Source: Emticicia agri (GTDB taxonomy: Bacteria; Bacteroidota; Bacteroidia; Cytophagales; Spirosomataceae). From it: a stretch of DNA of 64,000 nucleotides. The position numbers were made by a program, and so were the translations under genes. Under the pieces are notes generated by a model, which was not told where the DNA came from, did no database searches, and worked only from the letters and a program-made list of their open reading frames with translations. The DNA is taken from positions 124,001-188,000 of the forward strand of contig NZ_SEWF01000009.1 in NCBI RefSeq assembly GCF_004168285.1, in the 5' to 3' direction. Shown one piece after another: positions 26,360-35,956 of this stretch (positions are counted from its first letter, which is position 1; each line of letters starts with the position of its first letter).

Positions 26360-27325
26360 TTAAAGATAATTATCTCCAACTAAATAATTACTCACATAAT
26401 CCTGCACCGAATCTTCTAAGGAGGTAAAAGGCTTTTTATAACCTATCAGACGGAGTTTACTCATATTGGCCTGAGTAAAATACTGGTATTTGTCACGAAT
26501 ATCTTCAGGCGTATCTATAAAATCTATCTGGGGTTCCAGATTCAAAGCGGCAAAGGTAGCTTTGGCTAAATCAAGAAAAGTACGGGCTTTGCCTGTTCCG
26601 AGGTTATAAATGCCTGAGTTGCGGCGTGAGTGCATGAGGTGAATACAAACTTCTATCAAATCTTTTACATATACGAAGTCGCGCATTTGTTCGCCATCTT
26701 TATAGTCCGGCCGATGTGATTTGAAAAGTTTTATTCTACCGCTTGATTTAATCTGATTGTAGGCATGAAAAATAACCGAAGCCATGCGGCCTTTGTGATA
26801 TTCGTTAGGTCCAAACACATTGAAGAATTTTAAACCAGCCCAGAAAAAAGGTGTATCTTTTTGCAACAAAGCCCATTTGTCAAAATCATTTTTTGATTCA
26901 CCATAAGGGTTTAAAGGCTTTAGTTGCGGAATCACCAACTCGTTGTCGTCATATCCCAACTCACCGTTTCCATAGGTAGCTGCCGAGGAAGCATATATCA
27001 AGGGAATCTGGTAAAGATGGCACTTTTTCCATATCTGCTTCGAGTAGTTAAGATTTAATTTGTTGAAAATATCCTGGTCAAACTCTGTAGTATCTGTACG
27101 TGCACCAATATGAAAACAAAACTCAACTTCTGCCTGATTTTTATCTAACCATTCAAAAAATACATCACGGTTTACAAATTCCTGAATTTTTTTGCCCTCT
27201 AAATTCTTCATTTTCAAGGGATTAGTAAAGTCATCAACAGCAATAATAAAATTAAACCCGTCTTGATTCAGGCGTTGTATCAAACAGCTTCCAATAAAAC
27301 CGGCGGCACCCGTAACAATTATCAT
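26360..27325 (-). CDS. hldD: ADP-L-glycero-D-manno-heptose 6-epimerase
   Basis: A 321-residue NAD(P)-binding epimerase. The cofactor motif is VTGAAGFIGS at the N-terminus; the catalytic Tyr/Lys pair is in PYGESKNDFD. FFWAGLKFFNVFGPNEYHKGRMASV and MRDFVYVKDL are diagnostic for HldD/RfaD. It makes the heptose precursor of the lipopolysaccharide inner core. Together with lpxB close by, it supports a Gram-negative envelope with heptose-containing LPS. Confidence 0.94.
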   Translation of the reverse strand: MIIVTGAAGFIGSCLIQRLNQDGFNFIIAVDDFTNPLKMKNLEGKKIQEFVNRDVFFEWLDKNQAEVEFCFHIGARTDTTEFDQDIFNKLNLNYSKQIWKKCHLYQIPLIYASSAATYGNGELGYDDNELVIPQLKPLNPYGESKNDFDKWALLQKDTPFFWAGLKFFNVFGPNEYHKGRMASVIFHAYNQIKSSGRIKLFKSHRPDYKDGEQMRDFVYVKDLIEVCIHLMHSRRNSGIYNLGTGKARTFLDLAKATFAALNLEPQIDFIDTPEDIRDKYQYFTQANMSKLRLIGYKKPFTSLEDSVQDYVSNYLVGDNYL

Positions 27326-27538
27326 AAAACTTTCGTAGTGTTATAAGATTGCAAATTTAGTACATTCATTAACGTAAATCCATAGACTTAACTTTGATTA
27401 AATTGCACTTTTTAAAGAATGTGCTTTCAATTAACCTCTACTGATGTAAGTTAATACTTTTTTGATGGTAATTTTGTGAAATTTTTAAGACAAACTTCGT
27501 TGTTTGAGAGTATAAAAAGAAAATCAAGTTAAAATATT

Positions 27539-27949
27539 ATGATTTATATAACAAGACGTGAGCGATTCAATGCTGCGCACAGGTTATGGAATACAACATG
27601 GCCGGAAGAAAAAAACAGAGAAGTTTTTGGTTTGTGTTCTAATATACACGGTCATAACTGGGAACTGATTGTAACCGTGAAAGGTGAGATAGACCCTGAT
27701 ACAGGATTTGTGATGGACTTAAAAGCACTCAGCAAGTTGATGAAGCAAGAGGTAGTGGATAAAGTTGACCACACTTTTTTGAACGAAGATGTGCCTTTTC
27801 TGAAAGGAAAATTTCCAAGCACAGAGGTTTTTGCTGTAGAAATCTGGAAGATACTGGCTCCGATTATTAAAAATGATTATAACAGTACACTGCATTGTGT
27901 AAAACTGATAGAAACACCAAACCATTATGTGGAGTACTTTGGTGAATAA
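27539..27949 (+). CDS. queD: 6-carboxytetrahydropterin synthase / PTPS family
   Basis: A 136-residue T-fold enzyme. Zn ligands are the His in RERFNAAHRLWN and the two in NIHGHNWEL; the catalytic Cys precedes them in GLCSNIHGHN. The DHTFLNEDVPF strand and the C-terminal VKLIETPNHYVEYF complete the fold. QueD catalyses the second step of queuosine precursor synthesis from dihydroneopterin triphosphate; the family also includes pterin synthases, so the gene symbol is by similarity. It begins 213 bases from the divergent hldD. Confidence 0.9.
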   Translation: MIYITRRERFNAAHRLWNTTWPEEKNREVFGLCSNIHGHNWELIVTVKGEIDPDTGFVMDLKALSKLMKQEVVDKVDHTFLNEDVPFLKGKFPSTEVFAVEIWKILAPIIKNDYNSTLHCVKLIETPNHYVEYFGE

Positions 27950-28021
27950 AATGTATTTCAGGAGCATCTGTTTTAAAGTTCAGTATAATCAATCATTCAG
28001 TCAATTACGAAGTTGTTCAGC

Positions 28022-29146
28022 ATGAAATATTTTATTATAGCAGGCGAGAGGTCAGGAGATTTACATGGGTCTAATCTGGTTACTGCTATAAAAATGGCAG
28101 ATAAAGAAGCTGAGATAGTAGGATGGGGGGGAGATTATATGGAAGCGGCAGGGGTAAATATACTGATGCATTATAAAGCCCTTGCCTTTATGGGGTTCTT
28201 TGAAGTGCTAATGAATTTGTCGAAAATTCTTGGGTTTTTTAAGGTCTGTAAAAAACAGGTACTTGACTACAAGCCTGATGCCATCATACTGATAGATTAC
28301 GGTGGTTTTAATATGCGCCTTGCCAAATGGGCTAAATCACAGGGCTTTAAGGTATTTTACTATATTTCGCCTAAAGTGTGGGCCTGGAATCAGAACAGGG
28401 CGTTGAAATTGAAGCAGAATATCGACAGGCTTTTTGTTATCTTTCCGTTCGAGGTAGATTTCTTCAAAAAATTTGATTATGAGGTTGAATTTGTAGGTAA
28501 TCCGTTGTTTGATGCCATTGCCACTTTTCGGCCAAACCCTGATTTTTTAAGCCAGAATAAGCTCAATGACAAGAAAATCATTGCCTTATTACCGGGTAGC
28601 AGAAAGCAGGAGGTAGAGAAGATGCTTGAATTGATGGTGGCCACCAAAAAGCAATTTCCCGAGTATAGATTCGTTATTGCAGGAGTCGGGAATCTGTCAA
28701 AAGAGTTTTATCAGCGGTTTTTAACAGATGATATCAGCCTTGTTTTTGATCAGGCTTATGACCTTCTGAGCCATGCCGAGGCTGCTATGGTAACGAGTGG
28801 AACAGCTACTTTAGAGACAGCCTTATTTGGTGTGCCACAAGTAGTTTGTTATAAGACCAGCCCAATTACCTACAGTATAGGCAAGATAGTTATTAGAGTG
28901 CCTTTTATTTCGCTGGTAAATCTGATTGCGCAAAAAGAAGTAGTAACAGAGCTTTTGCAAGATGAACTGACGCCCGAAAATATCGCCCTGGAAATTAAAA
29001 TGGTATTAAATAATTCGGAGAGAAGAAAAGAGCAAATAGCTGAATATCAAAGAATTAGAAGCATTCTTGGCAGCACCGGAGCATCGGCTACAACGGGCAA
29101 AAGAATTGTAGAAATATTAAATAATAGTAGATTAGCGAATCATTGA
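28022..29146 (+). CDS. lpxB: Lipid-A-disaccharide synthase
   Basis: A 374-residue GT19 glycosyltransferase. Start ATG 28022 (MKYFIIAGERSGDLHGSNL) rather than the TTG 9 bases upstream. Motifs: FIIAGERSGDLHG, ILIDYGGFNMRLA, FYYISPKVWAWNQNR, LLPGSRKQEVEKML and the C-terminal VTSGTATLETALFGVPQVVCYKTSPI. It joins UDP-2,3-diacylglucosamine and lipid X into lipid A disaccharide. Same strand as queD, and followed by a lipoprotein gene 22 bases on. Confidence 0.96.
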   Translation: MKYFIIAGERSGDLHGSNLVTAIKMADKEAEIVGWGGDYMEAAGVNILMHYKALAFMGFFEVLMNLSKILGFFKVCKKQVLDYKPDAIILIDYGGFNMRLAKWAKSQGFKVFYYISPKVWAWNQNRALKLKQNIDRLFVIFPFEVDFFKKFDYEVEFVGNPLFDAIATFRPNPDFLSQNKLNDKKIIALLPGSRKQEVEKMLELMVATKKQFPEYRFVIAGVGNLSKEFYQRFLTDDISLVFDQAYDLLSHAEAAMVTSGTATLETALFGVPQVVCYKTSPITYSIGKIVIRVPFISLVNLIAQKEVVTELLQDELTPENIALEIKMVLNNSERRKEQIAEYQRIRSILGSTGASATTGKRIVEILNNSRLANH

Positions 29147-29168
29147 TGTATCATTAAAATTGTTTAAA

Positions 29169-29654
29169 ATGAGATTTAGTAAAACCTTAATTATCTTAAC
29201 TTTTACAGGACTAATTCTGTTTTCATGTAAAGAAAAGCCGGTGGTGTTGAAATCAAAAACAGAATATCTGGCAGGAACAGTTTCTAAAACATGGCGTAAT
29301 ACCAAAGCAGAAGCAACTGACCCAAGTAAACTAACCATAGATCTGGTACACACTCAACCTGATTGTGTCAAAGACAATATATTGATTTTTTATCCTGACC
29401 AAACTTACGAGTTTAAGGAAGGAGCAACCAAATGTAATGGTAGTGACCCTGATTTATTGCTGAAATCGAACTGGAGTTTTCTTGACAACGAAACCAAGTT
29501 TAAAATTGATAAAATTGTGTTTTTGGGAAGAGAGCTAAATGATACGATTTTTGATATTGTAGAACTGAACGATAATGTTTTTACGGGAAAAACTACGGTT
29601 ACTTTAAACGGGGTTACTTATCAGTTTGTGGCTACATTTCAGCCTGTGCAATAA
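29169..29654 (+). CDS. Small predicted lipoprotein (lipocalin-like)
   Basis: A 161-residue protein from ATG 29169 (preceded by a less likely TTG 9 bases upstream). Signal peptide with lipobox LILFSCKEKP. The mature portion begins with WRNTKAEA then strands such as ILIFYPDQTYEFKEGA and WSFLDNETKFKID, a pattern seen in lipocalin-like DUF families of Bacteroidota. Function unknown. Confidence 0.75.
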   Translation: MRFSKTLIILTFTGLILFSCKEKPVVLKSKTEYLAGTVSKTWRNTKAEATDPSKLTIDLVHTQPDCVKDNILIFYPDQTYEFKEGATKCNGSDPDLLLKSNWSFLDNETKFKIDKIVFLGRELNDTIFDIVELNDNVFTGKTTVTLNGVTYQFVATFQPVQ

Positions 29655-29715
29655 AGTATAGATAGCTGATAGAGAATAAATTTGACAAATTAGCAAATTG
29701 TATGGGTATTAAGGC

Positions 29716-29723
29716 TAAATTTG
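29716..29723 (+). promoter_or_regulatory. Candidate -7 element for sufB
   Basis: TAAATTTG fits the TAnnTTTG consensus and lies 126 bases before the sufB start. The nearest TTG (29698-29700) is 15 bases upstream, a little short, so it is only a candidate. Confidence 0.4.
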
Positions 29724-29848
29724 CGAACAAATATTTTTTTATTGGTGTTTATTAAGTCGAGCGGATTGTGAATTCGTGGTTTTTGAACTCTTCAACACGT
29801 CTAATATTTCGCTTTTTAAACCTAATATAGCGCTTAAAGCAAAAATAC

Positions 29849-31318
29849 ATGAGTAAAGACTTAGAATTATTAGAAGAATTAACAAGCTCTGAATATAAAT
29901 ACGGGTTTTATACAGATATTGAGGCTGACGAGGTTCCGGCAGGATTAGACGAAAGTGTTGTTCGTTTGATTTCTGAAAAGAAAAACGAGCCTGAATGGAT
30001 GTTGGAATGGCGTCTGAATGCTTTCAGAACATGGCTTACCATGACTGAACCTAAGTGGGCAAATATTAAATATAGCCCGATTGATTTTCAGGGAATTAAA
30101 TATTACTCTGCTCCTAAACAGAAAAAAGAAATTAATAGCCTTGATGAAATTGACCCTGAATTGCGTCGTACTTTCGAACGTCTGGGTATTTCGCTAAAGG
30201 AACAGGAGCGTTTAGCAGGAGTTGCGCCAAAACCTTTGTCGGGAGTTGCCGTTGATGCCGTAATTGACTCAGTTTCTGTAGCTACTACTTTTAAAGCTGA
30301 CCTGAGAAAATTAGGAATCATTTTTTGTTCAATGTCTGATGCCATTCAGGAACACCCTGATTTGATAAAAAAATACTTAGGGTCAGTTGTGCCTGTCAAA
30401 GATAATTTTTATTCGGCACTAAATGCGGCTGTTTTCTCTGACGGTTCTTTCTGTTATATTCCAAAGGGTGTTCGTTGCCCAATGGAGCTATCAACCTATT
30501 TCCGTATCAATGCGGCCGGAACAGGTCAGTTTGAACGTACGCTGATTGTGGCTGATGAAGGCGCCTATGTAAGTTATCTGGAAGGCTGTACAGCACCTCA
30601 ACGTGACGAAAACCAATTGCACGCCGCTGTAGTTGAAATTTATGCCCATAAAAATAGTGAAGTAAAGTACTCAACGGTTCAAAACTGGTATCCGGGTGAT
30701 AAAGAGGGTAGAGGGGGTATTTATAACTTTGTAACCAAGCGTGGTTTATGTTTTGGTGAAGGTTCTAAAATATCATGGACACAGGTTGAGACTGGTTCGG
30801 CCATAACCTGGAAATATCCATCTGTAATTCTTCGTGGTGATAATTCAATCGGGGAGTTTTATTCGGTAGCTGTAACCAATAATATGCAACAGGCTGATAC
30901 CGGGACCAAAATGATTCATATAGGTAAGAATACCAAGAGTCGTATTGTATCAAAAGGTATTTCGGGTGGGAAGAGCCAGAATTCATACAGAGGTTTGGTT
31001 GATATTTCTAAGAGAGCACAAAACGCCCGTAACTTCTCTCAATGTGACTCATTGCTATTGGGAGATAGATGTGGCGCACATACATTCCCGTATATTGAAG
31101 TAAATAACTCTACGGCCTCGGTAGAACATGAAGCCACCACTTCAAAAATTGGTGAAGACCAATTGTTTTATTGTAACCAGAGAGGTATTCCTACTGAAAA
31201 AGCAGTGGCTTTGATTGTGAACGGTTATGTAAAAGAAGTATTGAATCAATTACCGATGGAATTTGCGGTAGAAGCACAGAAATTATTGGAGATTTCTTTA
31301 GAAGGAAGTGTCGGATAA
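29849..31318 (+). CDS. sufB: Fe-S cluster assembly scaffold SufB
   Basis: A 489-residue SufB. The beta-helix core is clear, with [25 protein letters not shown] and [17 protein letters not shown]. The C-terminal [24 protein letters not shown] carries Cys and His of the Suf scaffold. SufB works with SufC and SufD to build Fe-S clusters; neither follows here, where a terminator and an unrelated regulator come next, so sufC and sufD are probably elsewhere. Confidence 0.96.
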   Translation: MSKDLELLEELTSSEYKYGFYTDIEADEVPAGLDESVVRLISEKKNEPEWMLEWRLNAFRTWLTMTEPKWANIKYSPIDFQGIKYYSAPKQKKEINSLDEIDPELRRTFERLGISLKEQERLAGVAPKPLSGVAVDAVIDSVSVATTFKADLRKLGIIFCSMSDAIQEHPDLIKKYLGSVVPVKDNFYSALNAAVFSDGSFCYIPKGVRCPMELSTYFRINAAGTGQFERTLIVADEGAYVSYLEGCTAPQRDENQLHAAVVEIYAHKNSEVKYSTVQNWYPGDKEGRGGIYNFVTKRGLCFGEGSKISWTQVETGSAITWKYPSVILRGDNSIGEFYSVAVTNNMQQADTGTKMIHIGKNTKSRIVSKGISGGKSQNSYRGLVDISKRAQNARNFSQCDSLLLGDRCGAHTFPYIEVNNSTASVEHEATTSKIGEDQLFYCNQRGIPTEKAVALIVNGYVKEVLNQLPMEFAVEAQKLLEISLEGSVG

Positions 31319-31343
31319 TTTTTAGAATATAGATTATTGAAAG

Positions 31344-31371
31344 AAAGACTGCTCAGAAGGCAGTCTTTTTT
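31344..31371 (+). terminator. Intrinsic terminator of sufB
   Basis: AAAGACTGC (31344-31352) pairs with GCAGTCTTT (31360-31368), 7-base loop, then a run of T. It closes the sufB transcript after one gene. Confidence 0.92.
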
Positions 31372-31395
31372 GTTAGATACATTTTCTTTAAAAAC

Positions 31396-31426
31396 TTGCT
31401 ATCTGGTGTAAGAATCAGTAGCTTTG
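31396..31426 (+). promoter_or_regulatory. Promoter of the Crp/Fnr regulator
   Basis: TTG (31396-31398), a 20-base spacer and TAGCTTTG (31419-31426) match the Bacteroidota promoter consensus. Start of transcription would be near 31432, giving a leader of about 25 bases. Confidence 0.65.
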
Positions 31427-31454
31427 GTAAAACCTGAATCTACTAATTACAAAC

Positions 31455-32042
31455 ATGAGCGATCTTGATATACTGGCACACGCTTTACATTCATTAGCCA
31501 ACATTGATGAAGAGGATTTTAAGATTTCGGCTGCTTATTGGCAAAAACGCACTTACAAAAAAGGCGAGTATTATAATGAGTACCGGAATGTATGTAAATA
31601 CCTGGGATTTATCATTGATGGGGTATTCAGAACCTATTATGTAGACGATAATACCGGTGAAGAAAAGAATGTATTCTTTTTCTCAAAAAATCAGGTAGTG
31701 GTTTCATTTAAAAGTTTTATTACCCAAACCCCCTGTAACTACTTTACTCAATCAATGGTTGATTCAAGGATTTTATACATCCATATTGATGACCTCAACC
31801 GCTTGTATCAGCAATCACATAAATGGGAACACTTAGGAAGACTCATTGCAGAATTAGCCTTTAATGTTTCGATGAATCGTACTGAAAGTTTTCTATTCCA
31901 AACTCCTGAACAACGGTATTTACAATTAGTTGCAGACCACCCCGATATTTTCAATACCATTCCGCTGTATCAGATTTCATCTTATTTAGGCATTCAAGGC
32001 CCATCTTTAAGCCGCATTCGTAAAAGAATTATTGGTAAGTGA
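31455..32042 (+). CDS. Crp/Fnr family transcriptional regulator
   Basis: A 195-residue cyclic-nucleotide-binding-fold protein. The N-terminal beta-roll includes KKGEYYNEYRNVCKYLGFIIDGVFRTYYVDD and the C-terminal DNA-binding part is short, ending with a helix-turn-helix-like IPLYQISSYLGIQGPSLSRIRKRI, the usual Bacteroidota layout. No Cys cluster of Fnr is seen, so oxygen sensing is unlikely. Effector unknown. It precedes an alpha/beta hydrolase gene whose upstream region carries a dyad likely to be its operator. Confidence 0.88.
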   Translation: MSDLDILAHALHSLANIDEEDFKISAAYWQKRTYKKGEYYNEYRNVCKYLGFIIDGVFRTYYVDDNTGEEKNVFFFSKNQVVVSFKSFITQTPCNYFTQSMVDSRILYIHIDDLNRLYQQSHKWEHLGRLIAELAFNVSMNRTESFLFQTPEQRYLQLVADHPDIFNTIPLYQISSYLGIQGPSLSRIRKRIIGK

Positions 32043-32159
32043 TTATTTAATGGGTCAATTATACTCCGTGAAACTCTGTGTATTACTTTGTAACACCCCG
32101 TGGTTAAGTCATTCTTCATCACTGTATTGAATTTATAAAAAAATCTGTTGATAGCTTCG

Positions 32160-32179
32160 ATTTTAACTTAGGTTAAAAT
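32160..32179. promoter_or_regulatory. Likely operator dyad upstream of the hydrolase
   Basis: A perfect 8-4-8 inverted repeat: ATTTTAAC, spacer TTAG, GTTAAAAT. It lies 87 bases before the hydrolase start, fitting an activator site above a -33 element. Crp/Fnr regulators bind dyads of this general form (half-sites separated by a few bases), and the regulator is encoded just upstream. No clean -7 element is seen (GACATTTG at 32210-32217 is the closest). Confidence 0.6.
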
Positions 32180-32265
32180 TATTGTCAGGCTCATCTATGA
32201 CATTTGTATCGTAATCATTAACGATTGCAACAAGACAGATTTTAAACATTAAACTCAATACTACA

Positions 32266-33057
32266 ATGAAAAATTCAATCACCACCAAAAACATCGTATT
32301 CATCACAGGCGCTTTTGTTCACAATTCTTCATGGCAAGAGTGGCAGAAATATTTTGAAAACAAAGGCTATAATACCATTGCCCCAGCCTGGCCTTTTAAA
32401 GATGCGCCAACAGCTGCCGACCTGAGAAACAGACAACCACAAGATACTGATTTAGCAGCCTTAACCTTAGATGAATTGGTGAATCATTACGCAAAAATTG
32501 TAAGCCAGTTTTCTGAAAAACCAATTATTATTGGCCACTCGTTAGGAGGTTTAATTACTCAGATTTTAATAAACAGAGGTTTAGGCGCAGCCGGAATTGC
32601 TATTCACCCCGTTCCTCCGCAAGGTGTTTTTCCTTATGAGTTCTCATTCCTGAAAGCAGGCTGGAAAGCATTAGGATTGTTTACCTCATTGAAAAAAACT
32701 TACCTGATGTCGTTTGAAGACTGGCAATATGCGTTTGTGAACGGAATGCCTTTGGAAGCACAGAAAGAAGCCTATGAAAAAAATACGATTCCTGAATCAA
32801 AAACTGTGGCAAGAGGTGGATTGACAAGCGCTGCCAAGGTTGATTTTGCCAAACCCCATGCGCCATTACTGATTACATCAGGTGATAAAGATACCATCAT
32901 CCCTGCTCACCTGAATATGCGTAATTTTAAAGCCTATAAAAATTCAGGTTCGGTGTTAGATTACAAAGAATTTAAAGGGAGAAACCACTACGTGTTGGGT
33001 CAACCAACCTGGAAAGAAGATGCCGATTATATTTTAGATTGGCTTCAAAAGCAATAA
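32266..33057 (+). CDS. Alpha/beta hydrolase
   Basis: A 263-residue soluble hydrolase. The nucleophile elbow is GHSLGG (catalytic Ser), the N-terminal oxyanion strand is VFITGAFVHNSSW, and the acid and His are plausibly in ITSGDKDTIIP and KGRNHYVLGQP. No signal peptide. Substrate unknown. The gene is downstream of the Crp/Fnr regulator and its dyad, and followed by a terminator, so it is probably the regulated target. Confidence 0.88.
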   Translation: MKNSITTKNIVFITGAFVHNSSWQEWQKYFENKGYNTIAPAWPFKDAPTAADLRNRQPQDTDLAALTLDELVNHYAKIVSQFSEKPIIIGHSLGGLITQILINRGLGAAGIAIHPVPPQGVFPYEFSFLKAGWKALGLFTSLKKTYLMSFEDWQYAFVNGMPLEAQKEAYEKNTIPESKTVARGGLTSAAKVDFAKPHAPLLITSGDKDTIIPAHLNMRNFKAYKNSGSVLDYKEFKGRNHYVLGQPTWKEDADYILDWLQKQ

Positions 33058-33070
33058 TAGCTTGCTTTAT

Positions 33071-33118
33071 AAATAATAAGGAGAGAGAACGCATTCATTC
33101 TCTCCCCTTATTATTTAT
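33071..33118. terminator. Hairpin terminator after the hydrolase
   Basis: AAATAATAAGG plus GAGAGA pairs with TCTCTC and CCTTATTATTT across an interrupted stem of about 17 bp, loop of about 12 bases. It immediately follows the stop at 33057 and ends in AT-rich sequence. Confidence 0.75.
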
Positions 33119-33130
33119 TGTAATTCTTGA

Positions 33131-33225
33131 GTAACGGCGAATCCAATTCGCCGCCTAAAATAACAAAGCGGACGTCGCACGGGAATTATCATCTTATAGG
33201 CGCAGACTAAAGTCTGCACATAACA
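33131..33225. repeat. Extragenic palindromic element (REP-like)
   Basis: Two short palindromes in one intergenic element: CGGCGAAT / ATTCGCCG around CCA (33135-33153), then GCAGACT / AGTCTGC around AA (33202-33217). Short dyads between genes like these are typically dispersed repeats in the genome. A diverged relative of the second dyad (CTTTAGT/ACTAAAG) occurs at 7096-7115. Confidence 0.5.
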
Positions 33226-33321
33226 TAAAAATTATTCAGTATAAATGATTTTTGAAATTTTGACTAAAGTGTCAAGTTATTTTCTCTGTCAAAATTACTA
33301 TTAAACAAGTTTATTTAACAA

Positions 33322-34173
33322 TTACTGTTTCAAACTCTTCAGGTACTCGATACTTTTCGGAACATTCACTAATTCGTTATTGCTTTCGTCTTCAATGAAG
33401 AAATGTTTGATACCTACTTTATTTGCCTCTTTAATAATATTCGGCCAGTCTGCTTGTCCTGTACCTAAAACCACATCATTTTCGGCAGGTGTATGACCTG
33501 AAAAGTCGCCTTTAATGCCTTTTTTCAAGTCTTTTACGTGCATTAACTTCCAACGATTACCATATTTTTTCAGTAGAGCCACAGGGTCTCCACCACCATG
33601 TATGGTCCATAATACGTCCATTTCAAAAGAAACATATTCCGGATTGGTATTTTTAATGATATAATCCATCATTGTGCCATCTTCATAAGGTCTGAACTCA
33701 TACCCGTGGTCATGATAAGCGAAGGTAATGCCATTTTCTTTGAAAATTTTTCCGGCATAGTTAAAGTCTTCCACAGCCTTTTTAGCTTCTTCTATCGTAA
33801 AATTATCGCCTTTGTGAGGTATCCATGCACACATTACATAGGTTGAACCTAAAGTTTTGGCTCTTTTAACCGTTTCCTCGGGGGTTCTTAGTTGCTCGTA
33901 ACTAATTCCGGTTGATGGGATTTTGATTCCACGGTCATCACACATTTTTTTAAATTCTTCCAATGTAACGCCTTTGGCACCACCACCTTCAATTTCTGTA
34001 ATTCCTAAAGATTTAATAAGGTCTAATGTTCCGGGAACATCTTTGGGCATCACGTTGCGGTAAGTATAAGTTTGTATGGCAAAAGGAGCCGTGTATAAGG
34101 GCTTTTTCTTCTGGGCATTTACTTCCTGTGTAAATAACAGGCTTAACAAACTGTAAAAAATGATTTTTTTCAT
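33322..34173 (-). CDS. Secreted sugar phosphate isomerase/epimerase (TIM barrel)
   Basis: A 283-residue xylose-isomerase-like TIM-barrel protein with signal peptide MKKIIFYSLLSLLFTQEVNAQ. Metal-ligand candidates are EIEGGG, ITFAYHDHGYEF, EMDVLWTIHGGGD and HFFIEDE at the usual strand ends. Similar secreted proteins occur with GMC-type dehydrogenases that oxidise sugars to 3-keto sugars, and the two genes upstream here are exactly that set. Its reaction (isomerisation or cleavage of an oxidised sugar) is inference. Confidence 0.85.
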   Translation of the reverse strand: MKKIIFYSLLSLLFTQEVNAQKKKPLYTAPFAIQTYTYRNVMPKDVPGTLDLIKSLGITEIEGGGAKGVTLEEFKKMCDDRGIKIPSTGISYEQLRTPEETVKRAKTLGSTYVMCAWIPHKGDNFTIEEAKKAVEDFNYAGKIFKENGITFAYHDHGYEFRPYEDGTMMDYIIKNTNPEYVSFEMDVLWTIHGGGDPVALLKKYGNRWKLMHVKDLKKGIKGDFSGHTPAENDVVLGTGQADWPNIIKEANKVGIKHFFIEDESNNELVNVPKSIEYLKSLKQ

Positions 34174-34212
34174 AGAAAGACAGGCGTTTTACGCCGAGGT
34201 TAATTATAGTTA

Positions 34213-35928
34213 TTAAAGGTTTTTCTTTTTCATTTCACTTACGGCATAATTGGCTGCACGAGCGGTGAATGCCATGTAAGTTATTGATGGATTTTGTGTT
34301 CCGGTTGAGGTCATACAGGCTCCATCGGTTACAAAAACGTTTTTACACAGATGAAGCGCATTCCACTTATTAAGCATAGATGTTTTAGGGTCATTTCCCA
34401 TGCGTACTCCGCCCATTTCATGAATATCAGCACCGGGATTTGATTTGGTATCTACAGCTTTAATGTTTCTGAATCCTGCCTTGGTAAACATTTCTGTAAA
34501 TTGTTCCATATAATCCTGCACCATTTTGGCATCATTATCTGTCCACTCGGCAGATGTAACTAATTGCGGAATACCATAAGGGTCTTTCAGGGTTTCGTGC
34601 AGTCTGACATGGTTTTTCTCGATAGGGATACATTCGCCCATCATCCACGAGCTTACACCCCAATGATTATTTATTTTAGGAAAAAGCAGGCTATTTTTCA
34701 GGTCTTCACCAATTCCTTCACGACTTGATGAGGAGCCTCTTCCTGCACCTATTCCGGCGGCATAACCTCTCAAAAAGTCCGTTTCCTGCGAAAACAGGTT
34801 TCGGAATCGTGGTACATAGCCATTGCTTGGATTTTTTCCATCGGTAGTTTTATCTAAAAAGCCATCATACTCTGCCGATATTTTGCCCCGATAGTTGTGC
34901 CAAGCTATAAATTTACCTAAAAGCCCGTTATCGTTACCTAATCCGTTCGGAAAACGATTAGAGATAGAATTGAGCAGAATTAAATTTGAGTTGAGTGCTG
35001 AACCATTTACAAAAATAATTCTGGCATAATACTCAATCATTTCTTTGGTATTGGTATCAACTACCCTAACCCCGCTGGCTTTGTTGAGCTTTTCATCAAA
35101 AATAATGGAATGAACCGTTGAAAAAGGTCTCAGAGTCATGTTACCTGTTTTAGCCGCCCAGGGCAGAGTAGAAGCATTGCTGCTGAAATAACCACCATAC
35201 GGGCATCCACGGTTGCAAAGGTTGCGATGCTGGCATTTGGCTCTGCCTTGCTGAGTATGGATAGGCTTAGGGTCGGTTACATGCGCACACCGCCCCTGAA
35301 TCACATGGCGTTTATTGTCGTATTCTTTGATTAAGACCTTTTTCAGATGTTGTTCTACGCAATTGAGTTCGATGGGTGTAAGAAATTCTCCATCGGGTAA
35401 TTCCTGTAAACCATCTTTATTTCCTGAAATTCCTGCAAATTTTTCGACATGGCTATACCAGGGAGCAATATCTGCATAACGGATAGGCCAGTCTACTGCA
35501 AAACCATCACGCTTCGGTCCTTCAAAATCCAGGTCGCTCCAACGTTGGGTTTGTCTTGCCCACATCAGCGATTTTCCACCCACATGGTATCCACGGGTCC
35601 AGGTAAATGGTTTTTCTTCCACAAAAGGCTGGACACCATCTTTTAAGGCAAATGGGAGGGTTTCTTCTCTTAAAAAAGCTGCTCTGCCTTTTGGATATTG
35701 GCTTCTGATATCTAAAGGAACTTGTCCACGATGCTCAAAATCCCAGGGATTCATCATGGCCGTAGAATAGTCGGCAATGTGTTTAATATCACGTCCACGC
35801 TCTAATACTATCGTCTTTAAACCTTTCTCACACAATTCTTTAGCAGCCCAGCCACCACTAATACCAGAGCCGATTACGATGGCATCATATGTGTTCTGTT
35901 TTTTTGCATCTAAAGCAAGATTTGCCAT
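34213..35928 (-). CDS. GMC family oxidoreductase
   Basis: A 571-residue flavoenzyme. FAD motif GSGISGGWAAKEL near residue 20 and the C-terminal GTQNPSITYMAFTARAANY with a catalytic His/Asn region. It contains a Cys-rich segment AKCQHRNLCNRGCPYGG that could take part in electron transfer or metal binding. No signal peptide, so export would depend on the partner subunit, whose N-terminus is Tat-like. It is 28 bases after the subunit-3 gene. Substrate likely a sugar, not shown by sequence. Confidence 0.9.
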   Translation of the reverse strand: MANLALDAKKQNTYDAIVIGSGISGGWAAKELCEKGLKTIVLERGRDIKHIADYSTAMMNPWDFEHRGQVPLDIRSQYPKGRAAFLREETLPFALKDGVQPFVEEKPFTWTRGYHVGGKSLMWARQTQRWSDLDFEGPKRDGFAVDWPIRYADIAPWYSHVEKFAGISGNKDGLQELPDGEFLTPIELNCVEQHLKKVLIKEYDNKRHVIQGRCAHVTDPKPIHTQQGRAKCQHRNLCNRGCPYGGYFSSNASTLPWAAKTGNMTLRPFSTVHSIIFDEKLNKASGVRVVDTNTKEMIEYYARIIFVNGSALNSNLILLNSISNRFPNGLGNDNGLLGKFIAWHNYRGKISAEYDGFLDKTTDGKNPSNGYVPRFRNLFSQETDFLRGYAAGIGAGRGSSSSREGIGEDLKNSLLFPKINNHWGVSSWMMGECIPIEKNHVRLHETLKDPYGIPQLVTSAEWTDNDAKMVQDYMEQFTEMFTKAGFRNIKAVDTKSNPGADIHEMGGVRMGNDPKTSMLNKWNALHLCKNVFVTDGACMTSTGTQNPSITYMAFTARAANYAVSEMKKKNL

Positions 35929-35956
35929 GTTGGTATGATAGATAATGATGAATAGT

